In this document: piece by piece, positions 6,238-15,064 of the stretch
Layout of the letters: the number at the start of each line of letters is the position of its first letter
Numbering within the stretch: the first letter of the stretch is position 1
NCBI GenBank assembly: GCA_022837245.1
Contig: JALHHX010000008.1
Coordinates: 1 to 30,293 of the forward strand
DNA length: 30,293 bases
Source of the DNA: Lentisphaerota bacterium
GTDB lineage: Bacteria > Verrucomicrobiota > Kiritimatiellia > RFP12 > UBA3636
Direction: 5' to 3'
Notes under the pieces: generated by a model
Seen by the model: only the letters and a program-made list of their open reading frames with translations
Database searches by the model: none
What the model was told of the DNA's origin: nothing
Position numbers and translations under genes: made by a program

Positions 6238-9200
6238 CACCACTGTGTCGGCAGCGCGCCCACGCGTGTTGAGCGCCGCTCCCATAAAACCATGGTAATC
6301 GGCGCCTCCGAACATGGCGCGCTCCAACACGGCTTCGCGCACGACAGACACCCTTAGCCGTCCGTCCTCTGCGCGCGACTCCAAGCACTCAGTATTCAAC
6401 ACCGTGCAGATATCGGCACGGTCGAAGTCGTTCTCACGCGGAAGTAGCGAAGCAGATTGAACCTCGGCCGGGAACAGCAAGTTCCACTCGTCACGGAAGC
6501 GGTTCACGTTCTCCCTGTAGAACGGATGAGCGCGCTCCCCATAACGCGGGCCCACGGCAGTGCGCTCCGACCCGACAAGGCGCACGCTCATGGCTCCGCC
6601 TTCCTCAACAGCCCAGGAAGGAATGCTCATGCGGAATTTCTCCAATGCAGGATAAGATTCCACGTCGGTCTCGTACTTCCCCTCCAGCACCGCGCCGCGC
6701 GAATACGATGAAACGGTTTCAAGCACATGGCGACGGCGGTCTTCCGGTGTGATCTCGGAATACAACCGGCGGAACCCCTCGGCTGTAGTACCGCGGTACT
6801 CACGCGTGACGTCCACCACGGCCCAGCGATCAGACAGAACTTCAACATCGTAACGCGTCGATACAGAATCGGCGAACTCTTCGGGCAACTCAAGTCTGTA
6901 CCATTTATTTTTGTCCAAATCGGCACAGACAACCCCTTCGGCCCCCGTCGCACGCAGGTCAGAATACTCGCTGCCATCGTTTACGTAATAAGTCTCGTCT
7001 CCATCATCCACAGCCACAAGAACGACGTCGAGAAACCCGTTGCCATCGACCGGCGCGTCATCGCCATCCGCCGGCAACCTGCTACTGTCGCCCAATATGA
7101 TCCGCGGCCTCAACCCCACGCTGTCAAGCATGGCATATACGAGCACAGCGACGTCCATCCCGTGCCCATATCCAGCCTCTATAGTTGCATCGGCGGGAGA
7201 AATGCTGCTTAGCGGGAAGTCGTAAAACGACACGCCGACAACCCTTATCTCCTTGGCGGCGAAGTCGCGTATAGCGCGCACTTTCCCACGCTTGGTTTGA
7301 ATCCCCGCCGTAAGCTCGGCGGCCTTCGCGGCGGCGCGCTTCTGGCCCTGCGCCTTCGCGACCATGTTGCTCTCGATGATTCGTCCGTACTCCCACGCAT
7401 CGAACCCCGCTTCGACGCTGTAATGCTTTTCGAATAGGTGGCGCGGTGGCGGCATGTTCCTCTCACGCATCATCCCGGCCATGTTCGTATGCACCACCTC
7501 GATCGCCTCCCCCGCCTCCATATTGTGGAAAACCGACCCGTCATCGCCAGCCCGCAACCTCAGAATTTGCTTCCCGACATCGGAAAACCCGCCGAAATAG
7601 ATGCGGAACGCACGCGCCGGTTTCCCGTATAACTCGCGGCGGATTGTGTAGTCCACCACACTGCCAATCTCCAGCCCCGGCAGGCTTATGACGAGCGTCT
7701 TGCCCGCCGGATAACGCGGCGCCGATGCCACCCACGGCTGATCCATGAGATTTATCTCGAGACCGGTGACCTTGTGCACGCGACCGTCTGGCGAAGTAAC
7801 TTCCGCCGAAAGCACCTCCACTCTCTCCGTGGCGGGATTGTAAGAAAACATCAAATCTCCGGAGTCTACCTTTCCCGCATAGGTCAGCACCTCAATGCGC
7901 TCGTGCAGCACTTCTACCCAACCGTTTGATTCCGCCACCGGATACGCCTCGACCTCGCGCAGCAGCACCCGGGTGTCGGCTGGTGGAATGCGCGCGACCA
8001 CCTCCGGCGCATATCCGGCCTCTCCGCCGCCGTGCGCACCCGGCCACACCCCGACAGCACGACCCGCCTTCTCTTTCCGGGTGAAGACAGCACGCAATCC
8101 CGGGTATTCCTCCGGCGAATAGAGGCTCTTCGACATAACGAAACTCGATTCGCACAAGACCGCGCCGTTCGAAACCGCAGCCGATTGGGCGAACGAAACG
8201 CCCGGCGCCTCCGTCAAGGCATCGCCGCCCCATTCGAAGCTATCCGCGTCGAACCCGGGATGCAGCGCCACACGCTCCTCGACGCCGCACGGAATGCTGG
8301 TGTCCATCGGGAAACGCCGTTTCTCAAGCCCGGTGCGCCCCTCCAGAAAATTGACGTATCCGAACGCCCCGGCGACTCGTGGCAGAGTCACCACGGTGAC
8401 ACCGCCGGTGAGCACGCTCCCCGGCACGGCGTAACCGAGCAAGAGCTCAAGCGGCGTGGCGGTGTCCTGCATGTCGTCAGGCACTATCTCAAGACGCGTG
8501 AGGCTAGCACCCGGAAGGGCCGACTGCAGCATCCCCTCCACGGCGTTGCGTCTGTCGTCGGCGCTCATGTCGGCGAAGGCTCCGCGATACATCGTGTCGT
8601 TCACGCCCTTGAAGACAATGCGGGTATCTGCAAGCTGCCAATCGCCCTCGACTCGGCTTTCCGTTTCGATCGAAACCATGTTCCCCTCCGCCGGCAGCGC
8701 CGCTGATTCCATCAGCCCCTCGCCATCCGGCGTCGCCACTATGAAACTCTTCTCGCAAAGGTACTCCGGCAGCAGTCGTGAAGAGCTCTCGTTGGTTGGA
8801 TCCATGAGAATGTATTTATCCGCGCCAGTGACGTCCGGGTCTTCAGACCGCGCCGCCACAATGGCATGGTTGAAAGCGAGTTGCGGCACATCTGGATCTT
8901 TGCGTTCGCCAGCGTGTATGATCACCGGATACGCCTCTATGCCCGCCATGCGCAGCATCACCACGAGCAGCGCCGCTTTGTCGCGGCAGACACCGTATTT
9001 GTTCAGGTATGTGAGCGAGACATCGTGCGGTTCGTAGCCTGGAGCCTCGTCCTCGGGCGTGACACCCATGTAACGGATCTTCTGCGAAACGTATGAGAAG
9101 AGGCGCCAGATCTTTTCGCCGCGCGATTCGGCGCCGTCCACTATCGCATCCACCTCTGCCTGCATCTCGGGGACGGTCGCACCCATGCGTGGTTCGCTTA

Positions 9201-10071
9201 TCTTCCAATACCAGCGCGAGAGATCCTCCCAGTCGGCCATAGTCGAGACAAGCACGCGCTGCACGCACGTGTGCCATTCGGGCATGTTGGGTTCTGGGAA
9301 AATCTGCTCTACGTCCTTCACCGACCAGACATGGCGCACGTCGCCGTTCTCCAGAGTGTGTTTCTCGTACTTAACGCCGTCGTCGATCTCGTCGCGCACC
9401 TTGATCTTCGCCAGCGGCAACTCCGCCGGCGCCACTATCTCCTGCGTCATGGAGATGATCGGAAAAGTCATCTCAAAAACCATGTAGCTGCTGAACTGGT
9501 TCGGCACGCGCGACTTCGTTGTTATGCGCTCGACCCCGATATGGAGCACATCGCCGATCTCCATTCCGGGAAAAGCGATTGTGAAGATCTTGTTGTTCGG
9601 ATCGTAGATGTTCGAGCCCATCTGGCCCGGATCAATCATCACGCGGCTGTTGGCTTCGATGTCTATCGGCACCACTGTGCCGTCAGGCTTTATTAGTTCG
9701 GCAAACTCCACCGCCACGGTGCCATAAGACGTGTTCATCCATAGCGACGCGGTGCGCGATTCGCGGCGTCCTTTTTCGGTGAGGATCTTCTCATACCACT
9801 CATTGAAGCTCGAGCCGGTGCCGTCAGGGTTGTAGCGTTCGACGGTATAGTCATCGAGGATCACATTGTCGGCGTCGGGAAACTTCTCAGCCGTGGTTTC
9901 CGCCGCGACGGCCATCACCTTCGCGCGGTCGATGAGCGGTGCGCGTCCCGCAGCCTCTGCGACCGTGGTCTCCGGCAGCTGCGCGTGGCAGAGTGTGCAC
10001 CCCGCCACCATAAAAAGCGTGAATGCGGTCCAAATCGTAAAAAGCCTCTTAATATTCATAATCTTTTGCAT
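6217..10071 (-). CDS. Tandem DUF3857/transglutaminase-like exported protein
   Basis: This 1284-residue exported protein starts with a hydrophobic signal containing a lipobox-like VAGC (Cys25). The first half has a DUF3857 beta domain (about 60-290) and a transglutaminase-like domain with an intact triad: Cys362 in YGVCRDKAALL, His402 in FNHAIVA and Asp424 in YILMDPTNE. The second half (about 700-1284) repeats the plan: a second DUF3857 domain (RVLLREVEAYPVAESNG) and a second papain-like domain. In that domain the Cys position is Gly971 (GHGMDVAVL) and the His position is Asp1015 (FLDVVLVA), while Asp1032 remains. The second copy is therefore predicted to be inactive. The gene starts nine bases after murJ stops. 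Substrates are unknown; the family is often envelope-located. An ATG at 10059 is an alternative start. Confidence 0.87.
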   Translation of the reverse strand: MQKIMNIKRLFTIWTAFTLFMVAGCTLCHAQLPETTVAEAAGRAPLIDRAKVMAVAAETTAEKFPDADNVILDDYTVERYNPDGTGSSFNEWYEKILTEKGRRESRTASLWMNTSYGTVAVEFAELIKPDGTVVPIDIEANSRVMIDPGQMGSNIYDPNNKIFTIAFPGMEIGDVLHIGVERITTKSRVPNQFSSYMVFEMTFPIISMTQEIVAPAELPLAKIKVRDEIDDGVKYEKHTLENGDVRHVWSVKDVEQIFPEPNMPEWHTCVQRVLVSTMADWEDLSRWYWKISEPRMGATVPEMQAEVDAIVDGAESRGEKIWRLFSYVSQKIRYMGVTPEDEAPGYEPHDVSLTYLNKYGVCRDKAALLVVMLRMAGIEAYPVIIHAGERKDPDVPQLAFNHAIVAARSEDPDVTGADKYILMDPTNESSSRLLPEYLCEKSFIVATPDGEGLMESAALPAEGNMVSIETESRVEGDWQLADTRIVFKGVNDTMYRGAFADMSADDRRNAVEGMLQSALPGASLTRLEIVPDDMQDTATPLELLLGYAVPGSVLTGGVTVVTLPRVAGAFGYVNFLEGRTGLEKRRFPMDTSIPCGVEERVALHPGFDADSFEWGGDALTEAPGVSFAQSAAVSNGAVLCESSFVMSKSLYSPEEYPGLRAVFTRKEKAGRAVGVWPGAHGGGEAGYAPEVVARIPPADTRVLLREVEAYPVAESNGWVEVLHERIEVLTYAGKVDSGDLMFSYNPATERVEVLSAEVTSPDGRVHKVTGLEINLMDQPWVASAPRYPAGKTLVISLPGLEIGSVVDYTIRRELYGKPARAFRIYFGGFSDVGKQILRLRAGDDGSVFHNMEAGEAIEVVHTNMAGMMRERNMPPPRHLFEKHYSVEAGFDAWEYGRIIESNMVAKAQGQKRAAAKAAELTAGIQTKRGKVRAIRDFAAKEIRVVGVSFYDFPLSSISPADATIEAGYGHGMDVAVLVYAMLDSVGLRPRIILGDSSRLPADGDDAPVDGNGFLDVVLVAVDDGDETYYVNDGSEYSDLRATGAEGVVCADLDKNKWYRLELPEEFADSVSTRYDVEVLSDRWAVVDVTREYRGTTAEGFRRLYSEITPEDRRRHVLETVSSYSRGAVLEGKYETDVESYPALEKFRMSIPSWAVEEGGAMSVRLVGSERTAVGPRYGERAHPFYRENVNRFRDEWNLLFPAEVQSASLLPRENDFDRADICTVLNTECLESRAEDGRLRVSVVREAVLERAMFGGADYHGFMGAALNTRGRAADTVVLELPGR

Positions 10072-10080
10072 TCTTTTGAT

Positions 10081-11652
10081 CTATTTGCCTTTTCGACCCA
10101 GGGCCCTGCGCATGGCTTCGGGACAGAGTCCATACACTGCCACGCCGTAAACTGCGGCGCCAACCACCACTGCCGCGCCCACCGCGGCGATGTAAAGGCC
10201 GCCTCCAGCCACGATATGTGGTTGTGCGATCCGCAAGAAAATCAGAACGGCCGCGCACATTAGGAGCGATGACAGCAAGTATTTAAAGGCGGGCGCGGCG
10301 AGCGCGCCGAAACGCACGCGCTTGCCTTCATTGTCGCGGGTCTTGTACGCCAACACTAAGCACGACACCGCCGAGCAAACCACCGTCGACCCCGCGATGC
10401 CCGCGTGCTTCCATTCGTAAGGGAGAGTGATCACAAGCAAAATGTTTAGAAACGCATTCGCCCCGATCATCCACAATCCCACGCGCAGGGGGGTCTTTAC
10501 GTCCTTTTTGGCGTAAAACCACGGGGTGAGTATCTTGTTCACGCTGAACACCAGCAGCCCGGGGGCGTAGCACATCAGGGCGCGCGAGACACGCACCGTG
10601 TCCTCCGGCTTGAAGCTGCCTCCCTCGTAAATCACGCTCGTGATATCCGGTGCCAGCACCACCAGCCCGAGCGCCGCGGGCATCATGAAAAGCAGCACGT
10701 CCCCGGCGGATTCGAGGAGCGTGGCAGACGCGCCGTCGTGATCGCCTTTGGCGAAGTGCGACGAAAACGACGGCAGCAGAACCGTCGCGAACGCGGTCGC
10801 CACCACGCCTAGCGGCAGGTAAACGATCCGCTCCGCATACGAAATCGCCGCAGGCGCCCACGGTGCTGCCCACATCGCGAGGAAGTTGTCGAGCAGAAGG
10901 TTGATCTGCCCGGCACCCATCCCGGCCGCACCGACGAAAGTATTGCGCCACACTAGCCGCACGTTTTCCGCACGCCAGCCCGAGAAGGTCGGACGCAACC
11001 TCATCCCACAGCCGTGCACCGCGTGGACGAGGTATGCAAGCTGCATGACGCCGGAGATCAGAACGGACCACGCGACGATGCGCACACGCTCGTACTTGCT
11101 GAGCTCCGGGAAGAAAAACAAACCGCAGAGCGTGGCTATCCAAACGAGGTTGAGCAGCGCCGGCGCGAACGCCGCCTTCCCGAACTTGCCGAACGAATTC
11201 AGGATACCACCGGCAAACGCAGCCACGCATATAAGAACTGCATACGGCAGCATGATGCGCGTGAGCCGCAGCACGGCACCGACCCTTCCGCCGCCCTCCG
11301 AGTAGGGCAGTGCGCAGCAAATCCCCAGAATCCCTAGAATGCAGATCACAGAAAGGAGCAGCGCAACCATGCTTGAGACCGCCCGCGCCATAGACTCCGC
11401 ACGCTCCCTGCCGCCATTCTCCAGCTCGTCTTTGAACACGGGAATGAAAGCGGATGAAAGCGCGCCCTCGCCGAACAGCTTTCGGAAAAGGTTCGGAACG
11501 GTAAAAGCGAAGACGAAAGCCGACTGCTCCAGCCCCGAACCGATCAAACGCGACGTCAGCATCTCGCGGATAAGCCCGAAGACGCGACTTAACCCCGTCA
11601 GCACCCCCACAAGGTTCGCATTCCTGTTTATGCTTCCGTTCACGCCCGCCAT
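10081..11652 (-). CDS. murJ: Lipid II flippase MurJ
   Basis: MurJ flips the peptidoglycan precursor lipid II across the inner membrane. The 523-residue multi-spanning protein starts with the hallmark region GLSRVFGLIREMLTSRLIG, then PNLFRKLFGEGALSSAFIPVF. It carries the later family blocks YAERIVYLPLGVVATAFATVL and RALMCYAPGLLVFSVNKIL. The length and about 14 hydrophobic segments are as expected for the MOP-superfamily exporter. It lies 12 bases after znuA and nine bases before the transglutaminase-like gene, suggesting one transcript. Confidence 0.97.
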   Translation of the reverse strand: MAGVNGSINRNANLVGVLTGLSRVFGLIREMLTSRLIGSGLEQSAFVFAFTVPNLFRKLFGEGALSSAFIPVFKDELENGGRERAESMARAVSSMVALLLSVICILGILGICCALPYSEGGGRVGAVLRLTRIMLPYAVLICVAAFAGGILNSFGKFGKAAFAPALLNLVWIATLCGLFFFPELSKYERVRIVAWSVLISGVMQLAYLVHAVHGCGMRLRPTFSGWRAENVRLVWRNTFVGAAGMGAGQINLLLDNFLAMWAAPWAPAAISYAERIVYLPLGVVATAFATVLLPSFSSHFAKGDHDGASATLLESAGDVLLFMMPAALGLVVLAPDITSVIYEGGSFKPEDTVRVSRALMCYAPGLLVFSVNKILTPWFYAKKDVKTPLRVGLWMIGANAFLNILLVITLPYEWKHAGIAGSTVVCSAVSCLVLAYKTRDNEGKRVRFGALAAPAFKYLLSSLLMCAAVLIFLRIAQPHIVAGGGLYIAAVGAAVVVGAAVYGVAVYGLCPEAMRRALGRKGK

Positions 11653-11664
11653 GGCCGTTACCGA

Positions 11665-12570
11665 CTACTTCCCTTCCTTTGGATCGGCACCGCACAGCGC
11701 ATCCACCGTCGCCTTGATTGTCGCGACAGGATCCCCTCCAAGGGGCGAAATCTCAACAATCTCCAGCCCTTGTCTCCGGGCGAAAGCCCTTATGCGGGCG
11801 CCCTCCATGGAGTTTTGGACGAACATTTTTTTTAGCGAGTGCTTTGAGATATCCTTGCCGACGGTCTCGAGATGGCGCGGTCCAGGGGATTTCCCGTGCG
11901 CCCCGACCGCAATCTGCTCCAACCCGAACTCCTCCGCAAAGTGCCCCCATGCGGGATGATAGACGGCGATTGCGTTGATCCCCGCGGCCTTGAGACGCTT
12001 CGCCAATTCCGTCTTTAGAGAATCAGCCTCCGCCTCGAACGCCTTTGCGCGTTTACCGTACTCGGCTTCATTGGCCGGATCAAGCCTCGACAACTCCTTC
12101 GCCGTTACATCTGCGTATTTAGCGAGTTCGGTCAACGACATCCAACCATGCGGATCCTCCGCGTGATCGTGACTATCCTCTGAATCGGGCTTTCCCGTAT
12201 TTTTTTTATTGTGCCCTTCGCCCTCGCCTGCCATGTCCACGATCTTCAGTCCGGGGTTTGTCTTGGCAAGCCGTTCGAGAACGACATTCTCAAACGGCAT
12301 TCCAACCTTGAAATAAATCTCGCACCCGCGCAACCGTTCCATGAGTCTGGGCGTCGGCTCGAACAGGTGCGGGTCTTGCCCTTTGTCGGCAAGTACGACG
12401 CTCTTCCACGCCTCGCCCCCGACACAATCCACCACGAACTTCTGCGGCGGCACTGACACTGCCGCCATCCGCGCAGCGGGCGCATCTTGGGCGGCAGCGG
12501 AATTCCAAGCCACAGCAAGCGCCACCGAAAATGCCAGGAGGATTTTAGGTCTCGTTTTCATGCGCCGCAT
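11665..12570 (-). CDS. znuA: Zinc/manganese ABC transporter substrate-binding protein (ZnuA-like)
   Basis: The protein captures divalent metal, probably zinc, in the periplasm for an ABC importer. From the ATG at 12570 it has 301 residues: a signal peptide ending near SAAAQ, the first ligand region DPHLFEPTPR, a His/Asp-rich mobile loop (GHNKKN to SHDHAEDPHGWMS), the second-lobe ligand region YHPAWGHFAEEFGLEQIAV, and a C-terminal SPLGGDP that supplies the acidic ligand. The His-rich loop favours zinc. The start is chosen because GGAGG lies upstream and the signal peptide begins there; a longer reading frame exists but has no signal. No znuB or znuC is adjacent. It appears to lead murJ in an operon. 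Confidence 0.9.
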   Translation of the reverse strand: MRRMKTRPKILLAFSVALAVAWNSAAAQDAPAARMAAVSVPPQKFVVDCVGGEAWKSVVLADKGQDPHLFEPTPRLMERLRGCEIYFKVGMPFENVVLERLAKTNPGLKIVDMAGEGEGHNKKNTGKPDSEDSHDHAEDPHGWMSLTELAKYADVTAKELSRLDPANEAEYGKRAKAFEAEADSLKTELAKRLKAAGINAIAVYHPAWGHFAEEFGLEQIAVGAHGKSPGPRHLETVGKDISKHSLKKMFVQNSMEGARIRAFARRQGLEIVEISPLGGDPVATIKATVDALCGADPKEGK

Positions 12571-12619
12571 TCTACCACATTCCTCCGCAAAAAAACACCA
12601 TGCCACACCGCACGAGACT

Positions 12620-12625
12620 ATTGTA
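12620..12625 (-). promoter_or_regulatory. Possible -10 box for znuA at the edge of the inverted-repeat element
   Basis: On the - strand TACAAT occurs about 50 bases before the znuA start and includes the end of the 12622-12851 element. The matching -35 is poor. No Zur-like palindrome was recognised. Weak call, listed because the element may supply part of the znuA promoter. Confidence 0.25.
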
Positions 12626-12851
12626 ATTTTGCGCGAGATTACGGCAGTGGCAGAGCCATGCCGAACTGTCTCCAGTGCAAAAAGCGCACGGAAATGGAGG
12701 GCGACGCGCCGCGGGACCGCCCCGCATGGGGAATCACTACCTGGAGCCACACTATTGCATGTGTGGAATTAAAATTGGCGGGTCCATGGACAGAACTACG
12801 GCGGCGGCAGGCCTCTGCCGCCGTAATCTTGTGAGATCGCGCAAGATTACA
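12622..12851. repeat. REPIN/MITE-like element with imperfect terminal inverted repeats
   Basis: The left end reads TGTAATTTTGCGCGA, GATTACGGC, then GTGGCAGAGCCATGCC. The right end on the other strand reads TGTAATCTTGCGCGA, then eight extra bases, GATTACGGC and GGCAGAGGCCTGCCGCC. Both arms begin with TGTAAT, and each contains a GC-rich sub-hairpin. At the right end two stems are clear: 12823-12831 with 12842-12850 (9 bp), and 12803-12810 with 12815-12822. Two REP-like units face each other around about 130 bases of core. The core has short CxxC and CxC codings in different frames, but no convincing gene. No target duplication is evident. Confidence 0.65.
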
Positions 12852-12931
12852 TTGAACAACCATGCGCCGCGGCTTGTCCAGACGTCGGCGTCCAACCCGC
12901 TCCGCGCGGCCATGAGAAACGCTTTGTGAAG

Positions 12932-12974
12932 AAAAAAAGCCCGTCGACGGCCTTGCGTGAAGGCGGTCGACGGG
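12932..12974 (-). terminator. Intrinsic terminator after the repeat-type beta protein gene
   Basis: On the - strand, arms GCCCGTCGAC and GTCGACGGGC (10 bp, plus three more pairs beyond one mismatch) enclose a 9-base loop and are followed by seven Ts. It lies about 40 bases after the stop of the gene starting at 13554, so that gene ends its own transcript here. Confidence 0.9.
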
Positions 12975-13014
12975 CGAGTTTAATCTTGTGCGGCGGGAAC
13001 TGGATGATGCCGGC

Positions 13015-13554
13015 TTAGAACCTCCAGTTGATCAGAACCATCCCCGGAGCCAGCGCATCGGGAAGCTCCGTGAACCATTGGTTGTCCGGAATGATGTTCA
13101 CCAGGCCGATCTGCACGCCGTTCTCGGCCGATTCGGCATAGTTGAGAAATCCGAACTGCAAGCCGGTCAGCTTGCCCGCGTAGTTGACGAGACCCGACTG
13201 CAGGCCGCGCATGGAGCCTTCGGTGTAGTTCACCGCGCCGTTCTGCCAGCCGAGGAAGTCGCCGGAGACGTAGTTCACCGGCGCCATAATGACGCCCGTG
13301 TAGCTGTCCGCGTAGTTGAGGAGGAAGGCCAGGCTGATGCCGGCGCTGCTCCCCGTGGATCCGTTGACGATGCCGAGGGCGAGGCCCTCCTGCGGATTTT
13401 CGCCCCAGATGTTGAGCGACAGCCCGCGAATGGGCACCGTCTCACCGTGCAAGGCGATATCCGGAGTCAAGCTGAGCTGGATGGGCTCGCTTGCCAGCGC
13501 GCCGCCAGATCCCAGTAGACTCATTCCGACCATGATCGATAGTAACCGTTTCAT
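13015..13554 (-). CDS. Small exported beta-repeat protein (LA_2272-like surface repeat type)
   Basis: From the ATG at 13554 the product has 179 residues with a signal peptide ending near GALAS. The body is a series of about 20-residue units: GVIMAPVNYVSGDFLG, WQNGAVNYTEGSMRG, LQSGLVNYAGKLTG, LQFGFLNYAESAENG and VQIGLVNIIPD. The G-x-x-x-G/A-x-x-N-Y rhythm looks like stacked beta hairpins, as in the LA_2272-type surface repeat proteins. It ends in WRF, compatible with an outer-membrane barrel end. AAAGGAG lies eight bases before the ATG. The gene is flanked by its own terminator and a non-coding stretch upstream, so it is probably monocistronic. Function unknown. Confidence 0.75.
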   Translation of the reverse strand: MKRLLSIMVGMSLLGSGGALASEPIQLSLTPDIALHGETVPIRGLSLNIWGENPQEGLALGIVNGSTGSSAGISLAFLLNYADSYTGVIMAPVNYVSGDFLGWQNGAVNYTEGSMRGLQSGLVNYAGKLTGLQFGFLNYAESAENGVQIGLVNIIPDNQWFTELPDALAPGMVLINWRF

Positions 13555-13921
13555 TTCTGCTCCTTTGGTTATTGTTGTTGTTGACACGACTGGACGTTGA
13601 CGCCTGGACGTCCTCGCAGCCGAGGTTTTCTTTAACGGAGAGCATAGGCCATGCCATCCCGACCAGCCATAAGGTGAAACCCTTACGAGTTACATGTACG
13701 ACTGAGAATCCCTTTGCCATCTTTGAAATCAGGCAGGGCAATTACATCTACAGGCCGATTCGGCTCAATTTATAACACGCTGCAGTTTTATTCCAGTATA
13801 TCGGCGGGTTGTATGATCCCGACCCTGCGGATGAGCAGTATGAGACAACGATCCTATACCTCAATGGCGGCGTGTTTTTAGTGAAAATGGTTTCGAGGTG
13901 CGCGAGGGACGCAGAACCTGT
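13555..13921. other. Non-coding stretch with possible gene remnant
   Basis: No intact gene is seen in these 367 bases. A start-less open stretch (+, about 13773-13924) encodes QYIGGLYDPDPADEQ followed by TTILYLNGGVFLV, which reads like protein and may be a remnant. Two short palindromes occur, TAAGG/CCTTA near 13670-13688 and CCTCG/CGAGG near 13613-13626. The region should hold the promoter of the gene starting at 13554, but no clear -35/-10 pair was found. Confidence 0.4.
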
Positions 13922-15064
13922 TTAAAGGACGGCCTGTAACGCATGGAGGACGTCGTCAGGGCGGATCATTGCCATGCAATGGCGGTGGCATTTGGCTATA
14001 TCGCCCACCTGGTGGCAGGGTGCGCACTCTACCACGTCCTGGCGGTGGACCACGAAAGCACGGTCGCCCTCCGGTGCCCACAGTGGAAGGCGGCTGCTGC
14101 CTTCCAGGACCACCAAGGGTTTGTCTAGAGCATCGGCTATGTGCATTGGACCGGTGTTGACGGAGATCACGGGCCCGCACTTGGCAAGCTCTGTCACCCA
14201 CCGCGACACCGAATCGCACTCCAAGCACTCGATGTCTAGATCCCCGGCGGCTGTCGCGGCGAGGGCGACGTCCGTCTCGTATGGACCGCAAAGTATTACG
14301 GGATCGAAATTTTCGAGGCGGAGTTTCAAGATCGTCTCACGCCACAATTCTGGAATCCAGCGCTTGCCCGCCCATGGCGTCATGGGGATGATGCCGACGC
14401 GCCCGCTGTCGGACGGCACGCTTACCATGCGCGCGAGGTGCGTGACGGATGTGCGGCGGTATTCCACGCCTTCCGGGGCGAACGACGCGTTCAGCAGACG
14501 CCGGCTGACATCGCGGCGCAACTTTACGCGGTGCGCGGCCATGGGAACCACCAGGCTGTCGTTTGCGGTGAAATAACGTGGCAGGGTGAAGACTCTGCCA
14601 CAGCCGGCCAGGTACATTAGGACGATGCTGCGGACGTCGCCGCGCACGTCAATGCCACGGGCTCCTTTCGCAAATGGCCGCATGATCGCGGCAGCGCCGA
14701 GGAAGTCGCCGTAACGCTTCTTTTTCGGATCGTACGCGGCGTATTTCTGGTTAAGCGGCAGGAAGGTGAATTTCGGATGCGGTGGGATGATATCGCTCCA
14801 TTCGGCGCGCGCTGCCAACACGACTTCGGAACCTGCGCCGAGGTGCGCGATGACGAGCGGCTGAAGCGCCAGGACGTCGCCCATCCCGTATGGTTCGTAG
14901 ATGAAGATGCGGTTGCGTCCGTATTTGCGGGATAGCACGGCGCGCCAAGGCGCTGTGACCAGGCGCAGAACAACTGCTGCAAGACCGCCCGTTATAAAAA
15001 ACACGCGGCGTTTGAAGGAGGGGCGTATGCGGCGGCCCTGCGGGGGCGGGCTGGAATACTGCAT
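13922..15064 (-). CDS. Glycosyltransferase family 9 (heptosyltransferase-like)
   Basis: GT9 enzymes transfer heptose from ADP-heptose to the LPS inner core at the cytoplasmic face. The 380-residue product has a basic, hydrophobic N-terminus (about 18-40), the first-fold loop YGMGDVLALQPLVIAHL, and the C-terminal donor-site block VNTGPMHIADALDKPLVVLEGSS, which is the family signature. A cysteine-rich tail (CAPCHQVG, KCHRHC) is usual in GT9. The ATG at 15064 overlaps the stop of the preceding GT2 gene (TGATG) and has GGAGG eight bases upstream, which fixes the start. An ADP-heptose donor is plausible given rfaE1 and gmhB in the same window, but acceptor and linkage are unknown. Confidence 0.88.
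   Translation of the reverse strand: MQYSSPPPQGRRIRPSFKRRVFFITGGLAAVVLRLVTAPWRAVLSRKYGRNRIFIYEPYGMGDVLALQPLVIAHLGAGSEVVLAARAEWSDIIPPHPKFTFLPLNQKYAAYDPKKKRYGDFLGAAAIMRPFAKGARGIDVRGDVRSIVLMYLAGCGRVFTLPRYFTANDSLVVPMAAHRVKLRRDVSRRLLNASFAPEGVEYRRTSVTHLARMVSVPSDSGRVGIIPMTPWAGKRWIPELWRETILKLRLENFDPVILCGPYETDVALAATAAGDLDIECLECDSVSRWVTELAKCGPVISVNTGPMHIADALDKPLVVLEGSSRLPLWAPEGDRAFVVHRQDVVECAPCHQVGDIAKCHRHCMAMIRPDDVLHALQAVL

Noticed and set aside
10328..11695. A 455-residue - strand frame overlapping murJ
   Set aside because: It is a frame-shifted shadow of murJ, Arg/Gly-rich with no membrane segments.
12571..12660. Zur operator upstream of znuA
   Set aside because: The GTAAT/ATTAC symmetry seen here belongs to the arm of the inverted-repeat element and does not match the Zur consensus I know.
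12658..12790. Zinc-ribbon-like peptide in the repeat core (NCLQCKK and HYCMCG)
   Set aside because: The two halves are in different frames and no ribosome binding site or full-length frame exists. Too weak to call a gene.
13442..13741. A - strand frame with RKGFTLWLVGMAWPML, resembling a prepilin leader
   Set aside because: It lacks the Glu at position +5 and overlaps the true start and ribosome binding site of the gene at 13554. Probably chance.
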